Shown here: positions 47,225 to 57,749 of the stretch, in pieces | How positions within the stretch are numbered: the stretch's first letter is position 1 | Layout: every line of letters begins with the position of its first letter | Assembly: GCF_019249795.2 (NCBI RefSeq) | Contig: NZ_CP156892.1 | Coordinates: 310,001 to 374,000 of the forward strand | Origin: Segatella copri | GTDB lineage: Bacteria; Bacteroidota; Bacteroidia; Bacteroidales; Bacteroidaceae | Direction: 5' to 3' | Length of the DNA: 64,000 nucleotides | The notes under the pieces: generated by a model | The model's input: the letters and a program-made list of their open reading frames with translations, nothing else | Told to the model about the DNA's origin: nothing | Database searches by the model: none | Position numbers and translations under genes: made by a program

Positions 47225-49216
47225 TTACAATGGTTTGTACTCCACGAAAGCCTCCATGGCCTCATAGCATGCCAGACCCAACTGGTCGTAGAGCGATGCA
47301 GTAGCACGGTTACGGTCTTCGGCTCTCTGCCAGAACAGGCGCTCATCATTACCCAAGAAAGGAGCACTCTCCATCTGCGACTGATGCTTGAGGATAGAGT
47401 TACGCTTTGCCCGCAACTCCTCAGGGCTCAATGGAACACACATTTCGATATTCTCAATCTCCCATTCTGCCCAGGCACCGCGATACATCCAGATGCGACA
47501 GTCCTTCAACCACTCTGCACCTGCTTTCTTCTCTTCGTCGATAGCTGCCAGAACGGCATCAGTACACTTCTTGTGGGTTCCGTGAGGGTCAGCAAGGTCG
47601 CCGGCTACATAAATCTGATGCGGCTGCACCTTCTGCAACAGAGCTCTCACTATCTCTACATCCTTCTCGGTCATTGGCAACTTTTCTATCTTGCCGCTCT
47701 CATAGAATGGCAGGTCGAGGAAGTGGACATGGTCAAGCGGAATTTCATTATAAGTACAAGCGGTACGAGCCTCACCACGGCGAATCAATCCCTTGATGGT
47801 CAGGATATCTCTCGTATCGAAGTCACTCTCCTTCTTCTTGGCAAAGAAGGTCTTGATTTCCTTATATTTATTAGAGATGATGCTGTCTTTTGAGTCTGCA
47901 AAAAGCTGGTTGAAACCATTGATAAAGTGCATGAATCTTGTTACTTCCTCATCACCCACAGCAATGTTTCCTGATGTTTCGTAAGCTACATGCACATCGT
48001 GGTTCTGCTGTACCAGTCGGCGGATGGTTCCTCCCATAGAGATAACATCATCGTCTGGGTGTGGAGAGAATACGATAACCTTCTTAGGGAATGGAGTTGC
48101 ACGCTCCGGGCGATAGGTATCATCGGCATTCGGCTTACCACCTGGCCATCCGGTAATGGTATGCTGCAAGTCATTGAAAATCTTGATATTGGCATTGTAG
48201 GCAGAGCCATAGAGAGCCAGAAGTTCACTCAGTCCGTTTTCATTATAATCCTTATTGGTCAACTTCAGGATAGGCTTACCGAGTTTCTGGCAGAGCCATA
48301 CCAGTGCCGAACGCACCAGTTTGTCACTCCACTGGCATGAAGTTACGAGCCATGGATGCTCGATGCGCGTCAGATGGTGAGCTGCACCCAGGTCGATGAC
48401 AACATGAGCATTCGGATGAGTCTGAAGGAATGATGCCGGCAGGGTATCTGTTATAGAGTTCTCCACCACCTTCTGCATAATCTCTGCCTTCTCTTCGCCC
48501 CAGGCTGTCAGATAGATGCTCTTGGCTGAGAGTAAGGTAGCGATACCCATGGTGAGCGAATATGGAGGAATGGTTTCCTTGGTCTGCTCACTGTTCTCCA
48601 TCTCTTCGCGAGAGGTATTGCCGATGAGGATGATACGGGTCATCGACTGGATGCCCGAACCTGGCTCGTTGGCAGCAATATTACCCGAACGGCCTACACC
48701 TAGGAGGGCTACATCGAGACCGCCAAAGGTCTTGATACGCTGCTCATAAAGACGGCAACTGTCCTGTACGGCATCCTGTGCCACAAAGCCATCCAGTGTA
48801 AAGATGTTCTGCTCAGCCACATCCACATGATCAAGGAAACGCTCCTTCAACTGGTTGATGGTACGGAGGGAACTGTCCTTCTGAAGCGGATAATATTCGT
48901 ATGCATTGAATACAACAACATTGCGGAAGCTCAGAATCTTCTCGTTGTAACGGCGAACGAGTTCATCGTATACAGAATAGAGAGAAGAACCGGCACCCAG
49001 CGCCATCACATAGAATTTGCCTTCCTGCTGTGCAGCCAGGATTTCCTTCTCGATGCAGTCGGCGATATGCTTTGCGCCTTCTTGTGAAGAGGCAAAGATG
49101 TCGGTATGAATCTTCTCCATGCGGGAGATTTCAGAGTATTCTACTGTTGTTTTTGGTTTGTAATACTCGACAGGAACTTTGTTAAGTACGATTTGAGAAC
49201 TTAAATTGAGTCGCAT
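47225..49216 (-). CDS. NagB-like isomerase/deaminase fused to PIG-L (LmbE-type) deacetylase domain
   Basis: The 663-residue protein combines an N-terminal NagB-like domain (about 30-330, with [20 protein letters not shown]) and a C-terminal PIG-L domain (about 370-640) with the zinc-binding [14 protein letters not shown] and later DPHGTHK. The NagB part lacks the clear NMDEY motif of its neighbour (it has FNAYEYYP), so its deaminase activity is doubtful. The PIG-L part could deacetylate a GlcNAc-containing compound. This two-part gene is a recurring partner of nagB in Bacteroidales. Its start codon lies inside the 3' end of nagB (35-bp overlap), indicating tight coupling. Confidence 0.85.
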   Translation of the reverse strand: MRLNLSSQIVLNKVPVEYYKPKTTVEYSEISRMEKIHTDIFASSQEGAKHIADCIEKEILAAQQEGKFYVMALGAGSSLYSVYDELVRRYNEKILSFRNVVVFNAYEYYPLQKDSSLRTINQLKERFLDHVDVAEQNIFTLDGFVAQDAVQDSCRLYEQRIKTFGGLDVALLGVGRSGNIAANEPGSGIQSMTRIILIGNTSREEMENSEQTKETIPPYSLTMGIATLLSAKSIYLTAWGEEKAEIMQKVVENSITDTLPASFLQTHPNAHVVIDLGAAHHLTRIEHPWLVTSCQWSDKLVRSALVWLCQKLGKPILKLTNKDYNENGLSELLALYGSAYNANIKIFNDLQHTITGWPGGKPNADDTYRPERATPFPKKVIVFSPHPDDDVISMGGTIRRLVQQNHDVHVAYETSGNIAVGDEEVTRFMHFINGFNQLFADSKDSIISNKYKEIKTFFAKKKESDFDTRDILTIKGLIRRGEARTACTYNEIPLDHVHFLDLPFYESGKIEKLPMTEKDVEIVRALLQKVQPHQIYVAGDLADPHGTHKKCTDAVLAAIDEEKKAGAEWLKDCRIWMYRGAWAEWEIENIEMCVPLSPEELRAKRNSILKHQSQMESAPFLGNDERLFWQRAEDRNRATASLYDQLGLACYEAMEAFVEYKPL

Positions 49217-50021
49217 AACACACGTTTTTTAAAGATTGTTTTTTTTCTATGTCTTTGAAGTAGCGATAAGTACTAACTTTCAATTCGTCGGTAGCTGCGT
49301 CGTCGCAAACGATGATGCCACATGGGTGAGTTTGCAGTGCGCTGATGGTCCAAGCCTGGGTAACAGGACCTTCGATGGCAGCCTGCAGGGCGCGCGCCTT
49401 GTTATGACCGTTGCAGAGAATCATTACCTCTCGGGCAGCCATCACGGTACCCACACCTACGGTCAGAGCCAGACTAGGTACCTTCTCAGGATCATTATCG
49501 AAGAAACGGGAGTTGGCAATCTTGGTGTCTGTAGTGAGCGTCTTTACTCGGGTGCGGGAGGTAAGAGAAGAGAATGGCTCGTTGAAAGCGATATGCCCAT
49601 CAGGACCGATACCACCGATAAAGAGGTCGATGCCACCCGCTTCTTCTATCATCTGCTCATAATGACGGCACTCCTCTTCCAGATTCTCGGCATTGCCATT
49701 GAGAATATGAATATTCTCCTTAGGGCAGTCGATATGATTGAAGAGATTGGCAGCCATGAAAGAGTGATAGCTCTCAGGATGAGATTCCGGCAAACCTACA
49801 TATTCATCCATATTGAAGGTGATGACATGCTTGAACGAAACCTTGCCTTCTTTTACCGCCTTTACCAGATTGGCATACATGCCCTGAGGTGAAGAACCGG
49901 TTGGCAAACCCAGAACAAAAGGACGTTCAGCAGTTGGTTGAAATCTGTTAATTGTTTCAACTACATGATCAGCTGCCCACTTTGACAGCTTCTCATAATC
50001 TTTTTCGATAATAACACGCAT
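49182..50021 (-). CDS. nagB: Glucosamine-6-phosphate deaminase
   Basis: The 279-residue enzyme has [13 protein letters not shown] near 38, FNMDEYVGL near 69 (catalytic Asp), and [13 protein letters not shown] near 137 (catalytic His and Asp). The SRTRVKTL segment near 158 is the phosphate site. It converts GlcN-6-P to Fru-6-P and ammonia, the last step of amino-sugar catabolism. The final 10-15 residues overlap the next gene and may be an extension. The cluster position, after a ROK kinase and before GH20 and GH2, links it to GlcNAc from host glycans. No nagA deacetylase is in view. Confidence 0.96.
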   Translation of the reverse strand: MRVIIEKDYEKLSKWAADHVVETINRFQPTAERPFVLGLPTGSSPQGMYANLVKAVKEGKVSFKHVITFNMDEYVGLPESHPESYHSFMAANLFNHIDCPKENIHILNGNAENLEEECRHYEQMIEEAGGIDLFIGGIGPDGHIAFNEPFSSLTSRTRVKTLTTDTKIANSRFFDNDPEKVPSLALTVGVGTVMAAREVMILCNGHNKARALQAAIEGPVTQAWTISALQTHPCGIIVCDDAATDELKVSTYRYFKDIEKKQSLKNVCYATQFKFSNRT

Positions 50022-50079
50022 AGATAAATCTTTTTTAGTAAAATAAATGTTTTAAAGAACAGATGGAAAGTGTCGGTAT

Positions 50080-51045
50080 TTAGATATTCCATCCTATAGC
50101 CGATGCTCCTAGAATGGCGGCGGTAGCCCCTTCTAGGCCACTAGTCAAAAATTTGGCTTTATTCTTATACAAGCTCAAGACATTCTTGTCGTAAGCTTCT
50201 TTCATCGGTTTCATGAGTAATTCGCCCGCCTGTGCCAATCCTCCAAAGAAGATGAAAGCCTCCGGACTCAGGAAGGTAGCTATTTCTGCACAGGCCTTGC
50301 CGATTCTTCTTCCGGTCTGCCTGAACACTTCCTGTGCCAGTGTATCTCCTGCCATGGCTGCCTTATAAACTGCATAAGATGTTATTTCTTCTTCAGGGAT
50401 GTTTCTCAGTTCTGTTGCCCCGGTTGATGCTTCGAGCATGGCGAGGGTAGTACGGACCACACCTGTAGCCGAGCAGTAGGTTTCCAGACAGCCCTTTCTG
50501 CCACAGCCACATGGTCTACCATCAGTCTCCACAATCATGTGTCCCAACTCACCGGCAAATCCGTCGCAACCATAAATCAGTTGCCCGTTAGCCACGATAC
50601 CAGAACCTACGCCAGTTCCTAAAGTAAGTTCTACGAAGTTTTTCATGCCAACCGCAGCACCATATTTCATTTCTCCCATAGCTGCCGCATTTGCATCATT
50701 GGTAATAGCAACCGGAATGCCCAGTTTCTCTGCAAACATGTCAGCCAGCGGTACAATACCCTTAGCCCATACCAGATTTGCTGCGTTTTCAATGGTTCCC
50801 TTGTAATAGTTACCACAAGGCGCGCCAATGCCCATGGCACGAATTTTCTCCATGCCACCTACCTGTTCTACTATCTGCATCACAGCTTTTACCGATTCCT
50901 CTACGTATTGGTCCACGCATTGGAATGCCTGAGTCTTGATTGAGGTTGTAGCTATTATTTCTCCGTCCCCATCAACGATGCCGAAAACGGAATTGGTTCC
51001 ACCCAAATCCAAGCCAATCACTAAAGATTTTATATTGTATTCCAT
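50080..51045 (-). CDS. ROK-family sugar kinase of the GlcNAc cluster
   Basis: The 321-residue kinase shares most of its sequence pattern with the ROK at 24409: GLDLGGTNSVFGIVD near 11 and CGCGRKGCLETYCSATG near 182, with the zinc-binding cysteines intact. Its position next to nagB suggests GlcNAc, glucosamine or ManNAc as substrate; the sequence alone cannot decide. IS copy 2 ends four bp before the ATG, so the natural promoter and leader have been cut off and the operon may now depend on transcription coming out of the IS pair. Confidence 0.88.
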   Translation of the reverse strand: MEYNIKSLVIGLDLGGTNSVFGIVDGDGEIIATTSIKTQAFQCVDQYVEESVKAVMQIVEQVGGMEKIRAMGIGAPCGNYYKGTIENAANLVWAKGIVPLADMFAEKLGIPVAITNDANAAAMGEMKYGAAVGMKNFVELTLGTGVGSGIVANGQLIYGCDGFAGELGHMIVETDGRPCGCGRKGCLETYCSATGVVRTTLAMLEASTGATELRNIPEEEITSYAVYKAAMAGDTLAQEVFRQTGRRIGKACAEIATFLSPEAFIFFGGLAQAGELLMKPMKEAYDKNVLSLYKNKAKFLTSGLEGATAAILGASAIGWNI

Positions 51046-51049
51046 ACTT

Positions 51050-52443
51050 CAATAGTTCGTTAATAATTCAATAATGTGCTAAGCAGCTATACGCTGTAAG
51101 CACGAGAGATCTTTGAAAATCTTGCTAATTAAAGTTCGGTTCGGGGTGTACCCGCTTGCTTTAAAAATTCGTTTCACCAGATAAATGTTGGTCATCAGTG
51201 ACTTGAATGAAGACATAGAATATTTCATTCCCATCTCCTTCATAGTTACCTTGGCAACATTTAGTGATGTGAACGAAGCATTGAAAGCAAAATCGAGTTT
51301 CCACTTATCGCGAGCCTGGCAGTCCATAAGACCAGTATAGCCTTTGGCGTCACGAAAGCAAAATTCGATCTGGAACCTGGTTCTATAATAAAGAAGTACT
51401 TCTTCACCCGAAAGTGAGGGGTCTGTAGAGAAGAATAGTTTCTTCTTGCCATTCGGCATCTGCCAGATGACAAGTCTAACTTTACAGCTGAGTGCCTTGG
51501 AACAGGCTATCAAAGTATAAGCTGTTCCTTCTATATCTTTCATCTCCATCTTCTCCATTCGAGTGAGGTCAAGATTCTTCATATCAATCTTGCCATCCTT
51601 GGTCTTGGGGCGACCACGTTTTCCAGTACGTGGACCAGCATAGACATAAAAGAGACAAGCATTGTCACGAAAGCGGCTTATCAAAGAGAACCCTTCTTTC
51701 TTTATCCCATTAACAAATGTACTTGTAGAGAAGTAAGCATCTGCAACTATGAGGGTTGAGAGTTTGAGAAGTTCCTTGCGGTAACGCTTAATGACGCCGA
51801 TATAGAAATCTACCATAGTCTTGCTTCTAAGACTCAGTTCTTTATTACTTAGCGACTGGTGTGCTTTTAACATCATGCAGTCTTTGGCATCAATATCAAT
51901 GAGGCCAATACCCATGATTTCGAGACCATGTTTAACAGACTGTGCACATCCCGACCAAAAACGACCGATATGTGGAGTCTTCTTGCCAGCTTTGCTGATG
52001 TAGCTGGGATCAATGGCAATAGCCCATCTTCCCTGTTTACCAAAGAAGCGCTTGGCAAGTGAGACATTAAGTTTGAGCCAGTCAATGCTTTTCGACTTTT
52101 TTAAGCCGAATGCGTTGCGATAGGTTTGCTCAACATGCGAGCCATACCTCCCCATTTGGGTGAAATTTATCTTTCTTGGTATTACCATGAACAAAATTAT
52201 CACCTCGATGAGTATTTTCTCGAAACTTTTTGTTAACTTTGCAGCCGAATCTTCAACTGCATCTTTAAAGATATCCATATATTGGTCAAGTCCTGTATTT
52301 ATATAATTTTGCGTTTGTCGTGATTTGCAAAGTTACTGAAAACCAGTGACTTGACCAACTTTTTATAGTTAAGTTTTCATAAGCATTTCTTAATATAAGT
52401 TATTGATTTATAGACGATTAAATGTTAATTTAACGCAGTATTG
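51050..52443 (-). mobile_element. IS4-type insertion sequence, copy 2
   Basis: The 1394-bp element has the same inverted ends as copy 1. Its left end touches the start region of the ROK kinase; its right end is six bp (ATAAAA) from copy 3. The left flank, ATACTT, does not match ATAAAA, so no target duplication is visible for this copy. Confidence 0.92.
51079..52278 (-). CDS. IS4-family transposase, copy 2, normal start codon lost
   Basis: The frame is as in copy 1, but the ATG that begins MNTGLDQY has become ATA, so translation would start at the Met eight codons later (MDIFKD), giving 399 residues. The DDE and YREK residues are present. It has a handful of other substitutions (for example Thr to Pro in FFSTDPSLSG). 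Activity is uncertain. Confidence 0.88.
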   Translation of the reverse strand: MDIFKDAVEDSAAKLTKSFEKILIEVIILFMVIPRKINFTQMGRYGSHVEQTYRNAFGLKKSKSIDWLKLNVSLAKRFFGKQGRWAIAIDPSYISKAGKKTPHIGRFWSGCAQSVKHGLEIMGIGLIDIDAKDCMMLKAHQSLSNKELSLRSKTMVDFYIGVIKRYRKELLKLSTLIVADAYFSTSTFVNGIKKEGFSLISRFRDNACLFYVYAGPRTGKRGRPKTKDGKIDMKNLDLTRMEKMEMKDIEGTAYTLIACSKALSCKVRLVIWQMPNGKKKLFFSTDPSLSGEEVLLYYRTRFQIEFCFRDAKGYTGLMDCQARDKWKLDFAFNASFTSLNVAKVTMKEMGMKYSMSSFKSLMTNIYLVKRIFKASGYTPNRTLISKIFKDLSCLQRIAA

Positions 52444-52449
52444 ATAAAA

Positions 52450-53843
52450 CAATAGTTCGTTAATAATTCAATAATGTGCTAAGCAGCTATACGCTGTAAG
52501 CACGAGAGATCTTTGAAAATCTTGCTAATTAAAGTTCGGTTCGGGGTGTACCCGCTTGCTTTAAAAATTCGTTTCACCAGATAAATGTTGGTCATCAGTG
52601 ACTTGAATGAAGACATAGAATATTTCATTCCCATCTCCTTCATAGTTACCTTGGCAACATTTAGTGATGTGAACGAAGCATTGAAAGCAAAATCGAGTTT
52701 CCACTTATCGCGAGCCTGGCAGTCCATAAGACCAGTATAGCCTTTGGCGTCACGAAAGCAAAATTCGATCTGGAACCTGGTTCTATAATAAAGAAGTACT
52801 TCTTCACCCGAAAGTGAGGTGTCTGTAGAGAAGAATAGTTTCTTCTTGCCATTCGGCATCTGCCAGATGACAAGTCTAACTTTACACCTGAGTGCCTTGG
52901 AATAGGCTATCAAAGTATAAGCTGTTCCTTCTATATCTTTCATCTCCATCTTCTCCATTCGAGTGAGGTCAAGATTCTTCATATCAATCTTGCCATCCTT
53001 GGTCTTTGGGCGACCACGTTTTCCAGTACGTGGACCAGCATAGACATAAAAGAGACAAGCATTGTCACGAAAGCGGCTTATCAAAGAGAACCCTTCTTTC
53101 TTTATCCCATTAACAAATGTACTTGTAGAGAAGTAAGCATCTGCAACTATGAGGGTTGAGAGTTTAAGAAGTTCCTTGCGGTAACGCTTAATGACGCTGA
53201 TATAGAAATCTACCATAGTCTTGTTTCTAAGACTCAGTTCTTTATTACTTAGCGACTGGTGTGCTTTTAACATCATGCAGTCTTTGGCATCAATATCAAT
53301 GAGGCCAATACCCATGATTTCGAGACCATGTTTAACAGACTGTGCACATCCCGACCAAAAACGACCGATATGTGGAGTCTTCTTGCCAGCTTTGCTGATG
53401 TAGCTGGGATCAATGGCAATAGCCCATCTTCCCTGTTTACCAAAGAAGCGCTTGGCAAGTGAGACATTAAGTTTGAGCCAGTCAATGCTTTTCGACTTTT
53501 TTAAGCCGAATGCGTTGCGATAGGTTTGCTCAACATGCGAGCCATACCTCCCCATTTGGGTGAAATTTATCTTTCTTGGTATTACCATGAACAAAATTAT
53601 CACCTCGATGAGTATTTTCTCGAAACTTTTTGTTAACTTTGCAGCCGAATCTTCAACTGCATCTTTAAAGATATCCATATATTGGTCAAGTCCTGTATTC
53701 ATATAATTTTGCGTTTGTCGTGATTTGCAAAGTTACTGAAAATCAGCGACTTGACCAACTTTTTATAGTTAAGTTTTCATAAGAATTTCTTAATATAAGT
53801 TATTGATTTACAGACGATTAAATATTAATTTAACGCAGTATTG
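52450..53843 (-). mobile_element. IS4-type insertion sequence, copy 3
   Basis: The 1394-bp element is flanked by ATAAAA on both sides, a likely 6-bp target duplication. It sits in tandem with copy 2 in the same orientation, between the GH85 and ROK genes. Confidence 0.93.
52479..53702 (-). CDS. IS4-family DDE transposase, copy 3
   Basis: The 407-residue frame is intact and differs from copy 1 only at isolated sites (for example MGMKYS instead of MGMEYS). The DDE and YREK residues are complete. With copy 1 it is the best candidate for an active source of transposase for all copies in the window. Confidence 0.93.
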   Translation of the reverse strand: MNTGLDQYMDIFKDAVEDSAAKLTKSFEKILIEVIILFMVIPRKINFTQMGRYGSHVEQTYRNAFGLKKSKSIDWLKLNVSLAKRFFGKQGRWAIAIDPSYISKAGKKTPHIGRFWSGCAQSVKHGLEIMGIGLIDIDAKDCMMLKAHQSLSNKELSLRNKTMVDFYISVIKRYRKELLKLSTLIVADAYFSTSTFVNGIKKEGFSLISRFRDNACLFYVYAGPRTGKRGRPKTKDGKIDMKNLDLTRMEKMEMKDIEGTAYTLIAYSKALRCKVRLVIWQMPNGKKKLFFSTDTSLSGEEVLLYYRTRFQIEFCFRDAKGYTGLMDCQARDKWKLDFAFNASFTSLNVAKVTMKEMGMKYSMSSFKSLMTNIYLVKRIFKASGYTPNRTLISKIFKDLSCLQRIAA

Positions 53844-53919
53844 ATAAAAAGATATAAAAAGAAAATCAAAGAGCTATGATTTATTCCATATCCCTTTGAT
53901 TTTCATTGAAAATTATTGT

Positions 53920-56900
53920 TTACTTGATAACAACCTTTCTTGTTGTACCATCAGCCATCTTGATGATGTTGATACCCTTCTGCAAGGTGTTGATCTTCAT
54001 ACCATTGATAGTGTAGATACCATTTACAGCACTTGCTGATGGACGGTTCTCGATGTTCTCGATGCCAGTAGCAGCAAACTGCTCGTAAGCCTCAACCTCT
54101 GCCAAAGAAGGATAGAAGTATGGATTCAAGTTACAGATCACTGCGATATACTTAGTCTCCTCGAAGTCTGGCAAGATGTACTCCAACTCAGAAACCTCCC
54201 CCAGGTCTGTGAATGTCTTCACGCGCTTCAAGTTATTGATATCGTTACCTACAGCGATGCTGATCTCCTTGTTTACGATACCTGCTTCATCGTTATCATT
54301 TGTACCCTTGTTGTTGTTAGGGATGTGGATAGCAACCTTAGAGAGATTCCAAGACTTGCCATCTGGAGCTGTAAAGATAGCCCATGTGTCATCTTTATGA
54401 GTAGAAGGATCCTGGATTACTTCAAGAGTCTCAGTAGCCTTGTCACCATCTGTCAAGCCAGGGATATCGTACTTGTCGAAAGTAACACCGAATCCACCAT
54501 CACCCTGATAGTGACGAACCTCAGCAGTAGCACCTGTCAAGATGTTAGGCTGTGTATTAGAGTCGATGTTAATATTCACAACACGCTCCTTGTATGTACC
54601 ACCATTATCTACTGTGATAGTGAGTTGCTCAACACCCATCTTCATAACTGCTGTTACAGGGATAGTGAATGTGCAGTTAGCCTGGTCCTCTGTGATAGTA
54701 CCAACCTTCAAACCAGCAGTTGACTTCACGCGGCAAGAGAATTTAGGATCTCTTGGATCACCATTCAAGTCGTAAGTTAATACGATGTTCTGTGTCTCAC
54801 CAGCGTTCATCTTCATCTCAGAAGAAGGAACCGAAATAGACATATTGTTGTCCTCAGAACCATATACCTCAAACTCCCAAATACGGAGAGTACCGTTAGC
54901 CTCAGGAATCAACTTCACATAACGTGCCTTGAAAGGAGGAATGTAGTCGGTCTTGATGCTCTCGCTTACACGATTTTCAGCATCAACCACTGTTGTCCAG
55001 GTCTCACCGTCGTTAGACAGCTGAATCTTATAGTTGTTGATCTGGTCAACACCACTCTCAGGACCAGAGTTACCATCATAGATACGGAAACCATAGATAC
55101 GATATGCGCTCTGGCAATCGAAGATAGCCCAACGGTCGCTCTGCAATGTACACCACTTATCACTGGTATCGTATGGATAAGTTACACCATCGATAATCTT
55201 CCAAGGTGTCTCTGTATAGTTGGTAGAGTTAGAGAAGCCAACCACTTTCTTGTCTTTTACTACATTGAAAACAGTTGCAGCGTCTTCTTTAGCAATAACG
55301 TCGATAACTTGCTTAGTGGTTTCAGAAGTACCAACAACGTTAGTAACCTTTACAGTAACTTTCATCTTACCAGGCTTCTTAGCTACTACGAAGATAGTCT
55401 CCTCATTAGTAGGAGTACCTGGCTTGAACTCCAAGCCCTCTGGCAAAATCCACTCCCAAGCAGTAGGTTTACCAGTACCCTTAGCTGTGATAGATGTAGT
55501 TTCACCTACTTCGAGGTAGCTCTTACCCAAAGAGAAGGTAACTACAGGAGCAGTACCCTTAGGATAGTCGAGTTTGATGCTCTTAGCAGGCTGCTGCTTC
55601 ATATCCTTCATTACAGGAACAACTTCCATCTCGAGGAAATTATCTACGCCATTACGAACGAATGTAGGAACATAGAAAGCCTCGCCACGAGTCTGACCTA
55701 CCAAAGTGCGCTCGCCATTTTCATACTTCTTATAGATATCGAAGTGATCGAAGTCGTCGTTATAGGTATAATCCCATGTCAAACGAACATCACTCTTTTC
55801 TGCACCGAGAGTAGTTGTAGATGCAAGGTTCTCAACAGTAACGCTTGCAGGAGCATAAGCTGCTGGCAACACAGCGAGTTCACCGAGTTTCAGCTGATAG
55901 TAAGGAACCTCAGTCTCACCCTTCATGTTGAGGGCAATCATATAGATGGTCTTGCCATTGAGTGAAGCCAAGTCATAGTCGGCGATGGTCCAGCCATTCT
56001 TCTCTGTCACGGTAGCATCGGTCAGAGTCACGTCAGGAGTTGTAGAACTCTCTGTAGCCAACTTCATCTCAAGTGTACCAGGAGTTGTAGTCTTGTAAAC
56101 GAGACGGAGAGTACCACCTGCTGTTACAGGAATCATAGTCTTGTAGAGACGCATGAGGTGATCACCTGTTGTCAAGCTACCGCTCACCTCCATGCTTGAA
56201 CCATAGTTATAAGCATCATCCCAGTTGATAGAAGCAGACAAGTTTCCCTTGTTCTCAATCCACCAGCGCCATGTAGGCATGATGCTCTGTACACCACTAT
56301 GATACCAGTCTTGTGTACCTTCTTTCTTACCCTCTACGAAGCGGTGCTTACCTACACCTACGCAGAATGAGCTAACGAAAGGCATATTAGTGATAGTAGA
56401 ACGCTCCAATACACGGTTGGAAATTCCTGGCCAAGATGTGGTAGATGTGACTGTTGGGTCACCTTCCTGATTTACCCACATCTGCTCTTCATTTTTAAAG
56501 GTTTTCTGAATAGCAGCATATGCGCTTGGACCTGTATCATCACTACCAAGAAGGTTCTTTACATTATCCTTCCAGATACGCTCCTCTGGGCAGAACAAGT
56601 CAATAGAACCTACGTGGCCGGTCGTTGGCATAGATCTGTTGAGGTAATAACTGAATCCGGTATGACCACTATTTACCACCTGGATACCTGCATAGATCTT
56701 AGAGAAAGTCTCTTCCTTTGTACAGCCCAGCTGGCTTGCCTGATCACGATAATCGCCATTAGCTCCATACTCCAAGAACTGAGAAGTATTCTTATGTGAC
56801 TTCAGAATGGTTGGACTTGGTGAACCAGATGCATCGTACCACTGGATTTCCATGTGGCTATTGCCGTCTGCATCAGCGAGTGCATTAAACTCTTTGATGA

Positions 56901-57516
56901 AACCAGCCCATTCTGAGAGAGTAGAGCCACCAGACTCCTGGTTGATAAACCAACCATCGAAGCCCATATACTTAGCGATTTCATACAATTTCTTGGCAAA
57001 GATGTAAGAGCCATTCTCCTTGGTAAGCATTTCACGAACCCAAGCCTGGTTTCCTCCGAAAGCATAAGGAGGGAAGAATATCTGACCGAGAGATTTCACA
57101 CCACTCTGGTGAGCAGCATCTGTAGATGGTGCTGGTGGAGGAATAATAATACCCTCGCTGGCAGAACCTGCCCAATAAACGAGTTTATCCATATACTGCC
57201 AGTAAGTTGGCTGGTATCCCAAGAAGTTGTTAGCACCCTGAGATGGGCAAGAACTACATGTAGGGAAAAGAATGGTTGCATTACATACCTGTCCCTCATA
57301 GAACTGGTTTTTATTGGCTTTCATCAAGGTAGGCTCCTTGAAACGTTTTGCCAATGGCACCTTAGAACGGTTGAACTTGGCATTCTTGTCAGTTTCTGGG
57401 GACCAGTTCTTGACGTGTTCCGGATGCCAGCAACCACCATAAGGCTGTTGAGCACTTGCTGTACCTCCAAATATAATGGAGAGCATTGCAACGCTAAAAA
57501 GTCGATTTAGTCTCAT
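53920..57516 (-). CDS. GH85 endo-beta-N-acetylglucosaminidase, secreted
   Basis: The 1198-residue protein has a signal peptide (cleavage near SAQQ, residue 22), a GH85 TIM barrel (about 60-370) and the catalytic pair Asn192 and Glu194 in GFDGWFINQES. Beta-sandwich domains and an FN3-like region follow, then a discoidin (F5/8 type C) domain at about 770-915 and a C-terminal tail TGIENI...YTINGM...KGINIIKM. GH85 enzymes cut between the two GlcNAc residues of the N-glycan core using substrate-assisted catalysis. It releases high-mannose chains for the GH92, GH125 and GH130 enzymes encoded upstream. IS copies 3 and 4 bracket the gene. Confidence 0.93.
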   Translation of the reverse strand: MRLNRLFSVAMLSIIFGGTASAQQPYGGCWHPEHVKNWSPETDKNAKFNRSKVPLAKRFKEPTLMKANKNQFYEGQVCNATILFPTCSSCPSQGANNFLGYQPTYWQYMDKLVYWAGSASEGIIIPPPAPSTDAAHQSGVKSLGQIFFPPYAFGGNQAWVREMLTKENGSYIFAKKLYEIAKYMGFDGWFINQESGGSTLSEWAGFIKEFNALADADGNSHMEIQWYDASGSPSPTILKSHKNTSQFLEYGANGDYRDQASQLGCTKEETFSKIYAGIQVVNSGHTGFSYYLNRSMPTTGHVGSIDLFCPEERIWKDNVKNLLGSDDTGPSAYAAIQKTFKNEEQMWVNQEGDPTVTSTTSWPGISNRVLERSTITNMPFVSSFCVGVGKHRFVEGKKEGTQDWYHSGVQSIMPTWRWWIENKGNLSASINWDDAYNYGSSMEVSGSLTTGDHLMRLYKTMIPVTAGGTLRLVYKTTTPGTLEMKLATESSTTPDVTLTDATVTEKNGWTIADYDLASLNGKTIYMIALNMKGETEVPYYQLKLGELAVLPAAYAPASVTVENLASTTTLGAEKSDVRLTWDYTYNDDFDHFDIYKKYENGERTLVGQTRGEAFYVPTFVRNGVDNFLEMEVVPVMKDMKQQPAKSIKLDYPKGTAPVVTFSLGKSYLEVGETTSITAKGTGKPTAWEWILPEGLEFKPGTPTNEETIFVVAKKPGKMKVTVKVTNVVGTSETTKQVIDVIAKEDAATVFNVVKDKKVVGFSNSTNYTETPWKIIDGVTYPYDTSDKWCTLQSDRWAIFDCQSAYRIYGFRIYDGNSGPESGVDQINNYKIQLSNDGETWTTVVDAENRVSESIKTDYIPPFKARYVKLIPEANGTLRIWEFEVYGSEDNNMSISVPSSEMKMNAGETQNIVLTYDLNGDPRDPKFSCRVKSTAGLKVGTITEDQANCTFTIPVTAVMKMGVEQLTITVDNGGTYKERVVNINIDSNTQPNILTGATAEVRHYQGDGGFGVTFDKYDIPGLTDGDKATETLEVIQDPSTHKDDTWAIFTAPDGKSWNLSKVAIHIPNNNKGTNDNDEAGIVNKEISIAVGNDINNLKRVKTFTDLGEVSELEYILPDFEETKYIAVICNLNPYFYPSLAEVEAYEQFAATGIENIENRPSASAVNGIYTINGMKINTLQKGINIIKMADGTTRKVVIK

Positions 57517-57684
57517 ACTTTAAAGGTTTAAGTTAATATTGTATAGTTAATAATTTATTTTCTGCTTTTGAGTATCTCGCCGTTTTTGAGAATTTTTCCT
57601 CGTTTTTAGCTGTTTTCTGCACTTATAACAAGAATAAAAACCAAAATACTTAGTCAAAATGCATTTTTTTATTTTTTTATTCAA

Positions 57685-57730
57685 AAAAATACCGCTATAG
57701 CTATGCTCACGCAAAACTATAGCGGTTTTA
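57685..57730 (-). terminator. Terminator of the GH92-GH125-GH130 operon
   Basis: On the minus strand CCGCTATAG pairs with CTATAGCGG, and TATTTTTTT follows. It lies between IS copy 4 and GH85, so transcripts from the mannosidase genes should stop here and GH85 needs its own promoter in 57517-57680, where a weak TATTCTTG box is the best candidate. Confidence 0.75.
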
Positions 57731-57749
57731 ATAAACCTAAACTAAACCT

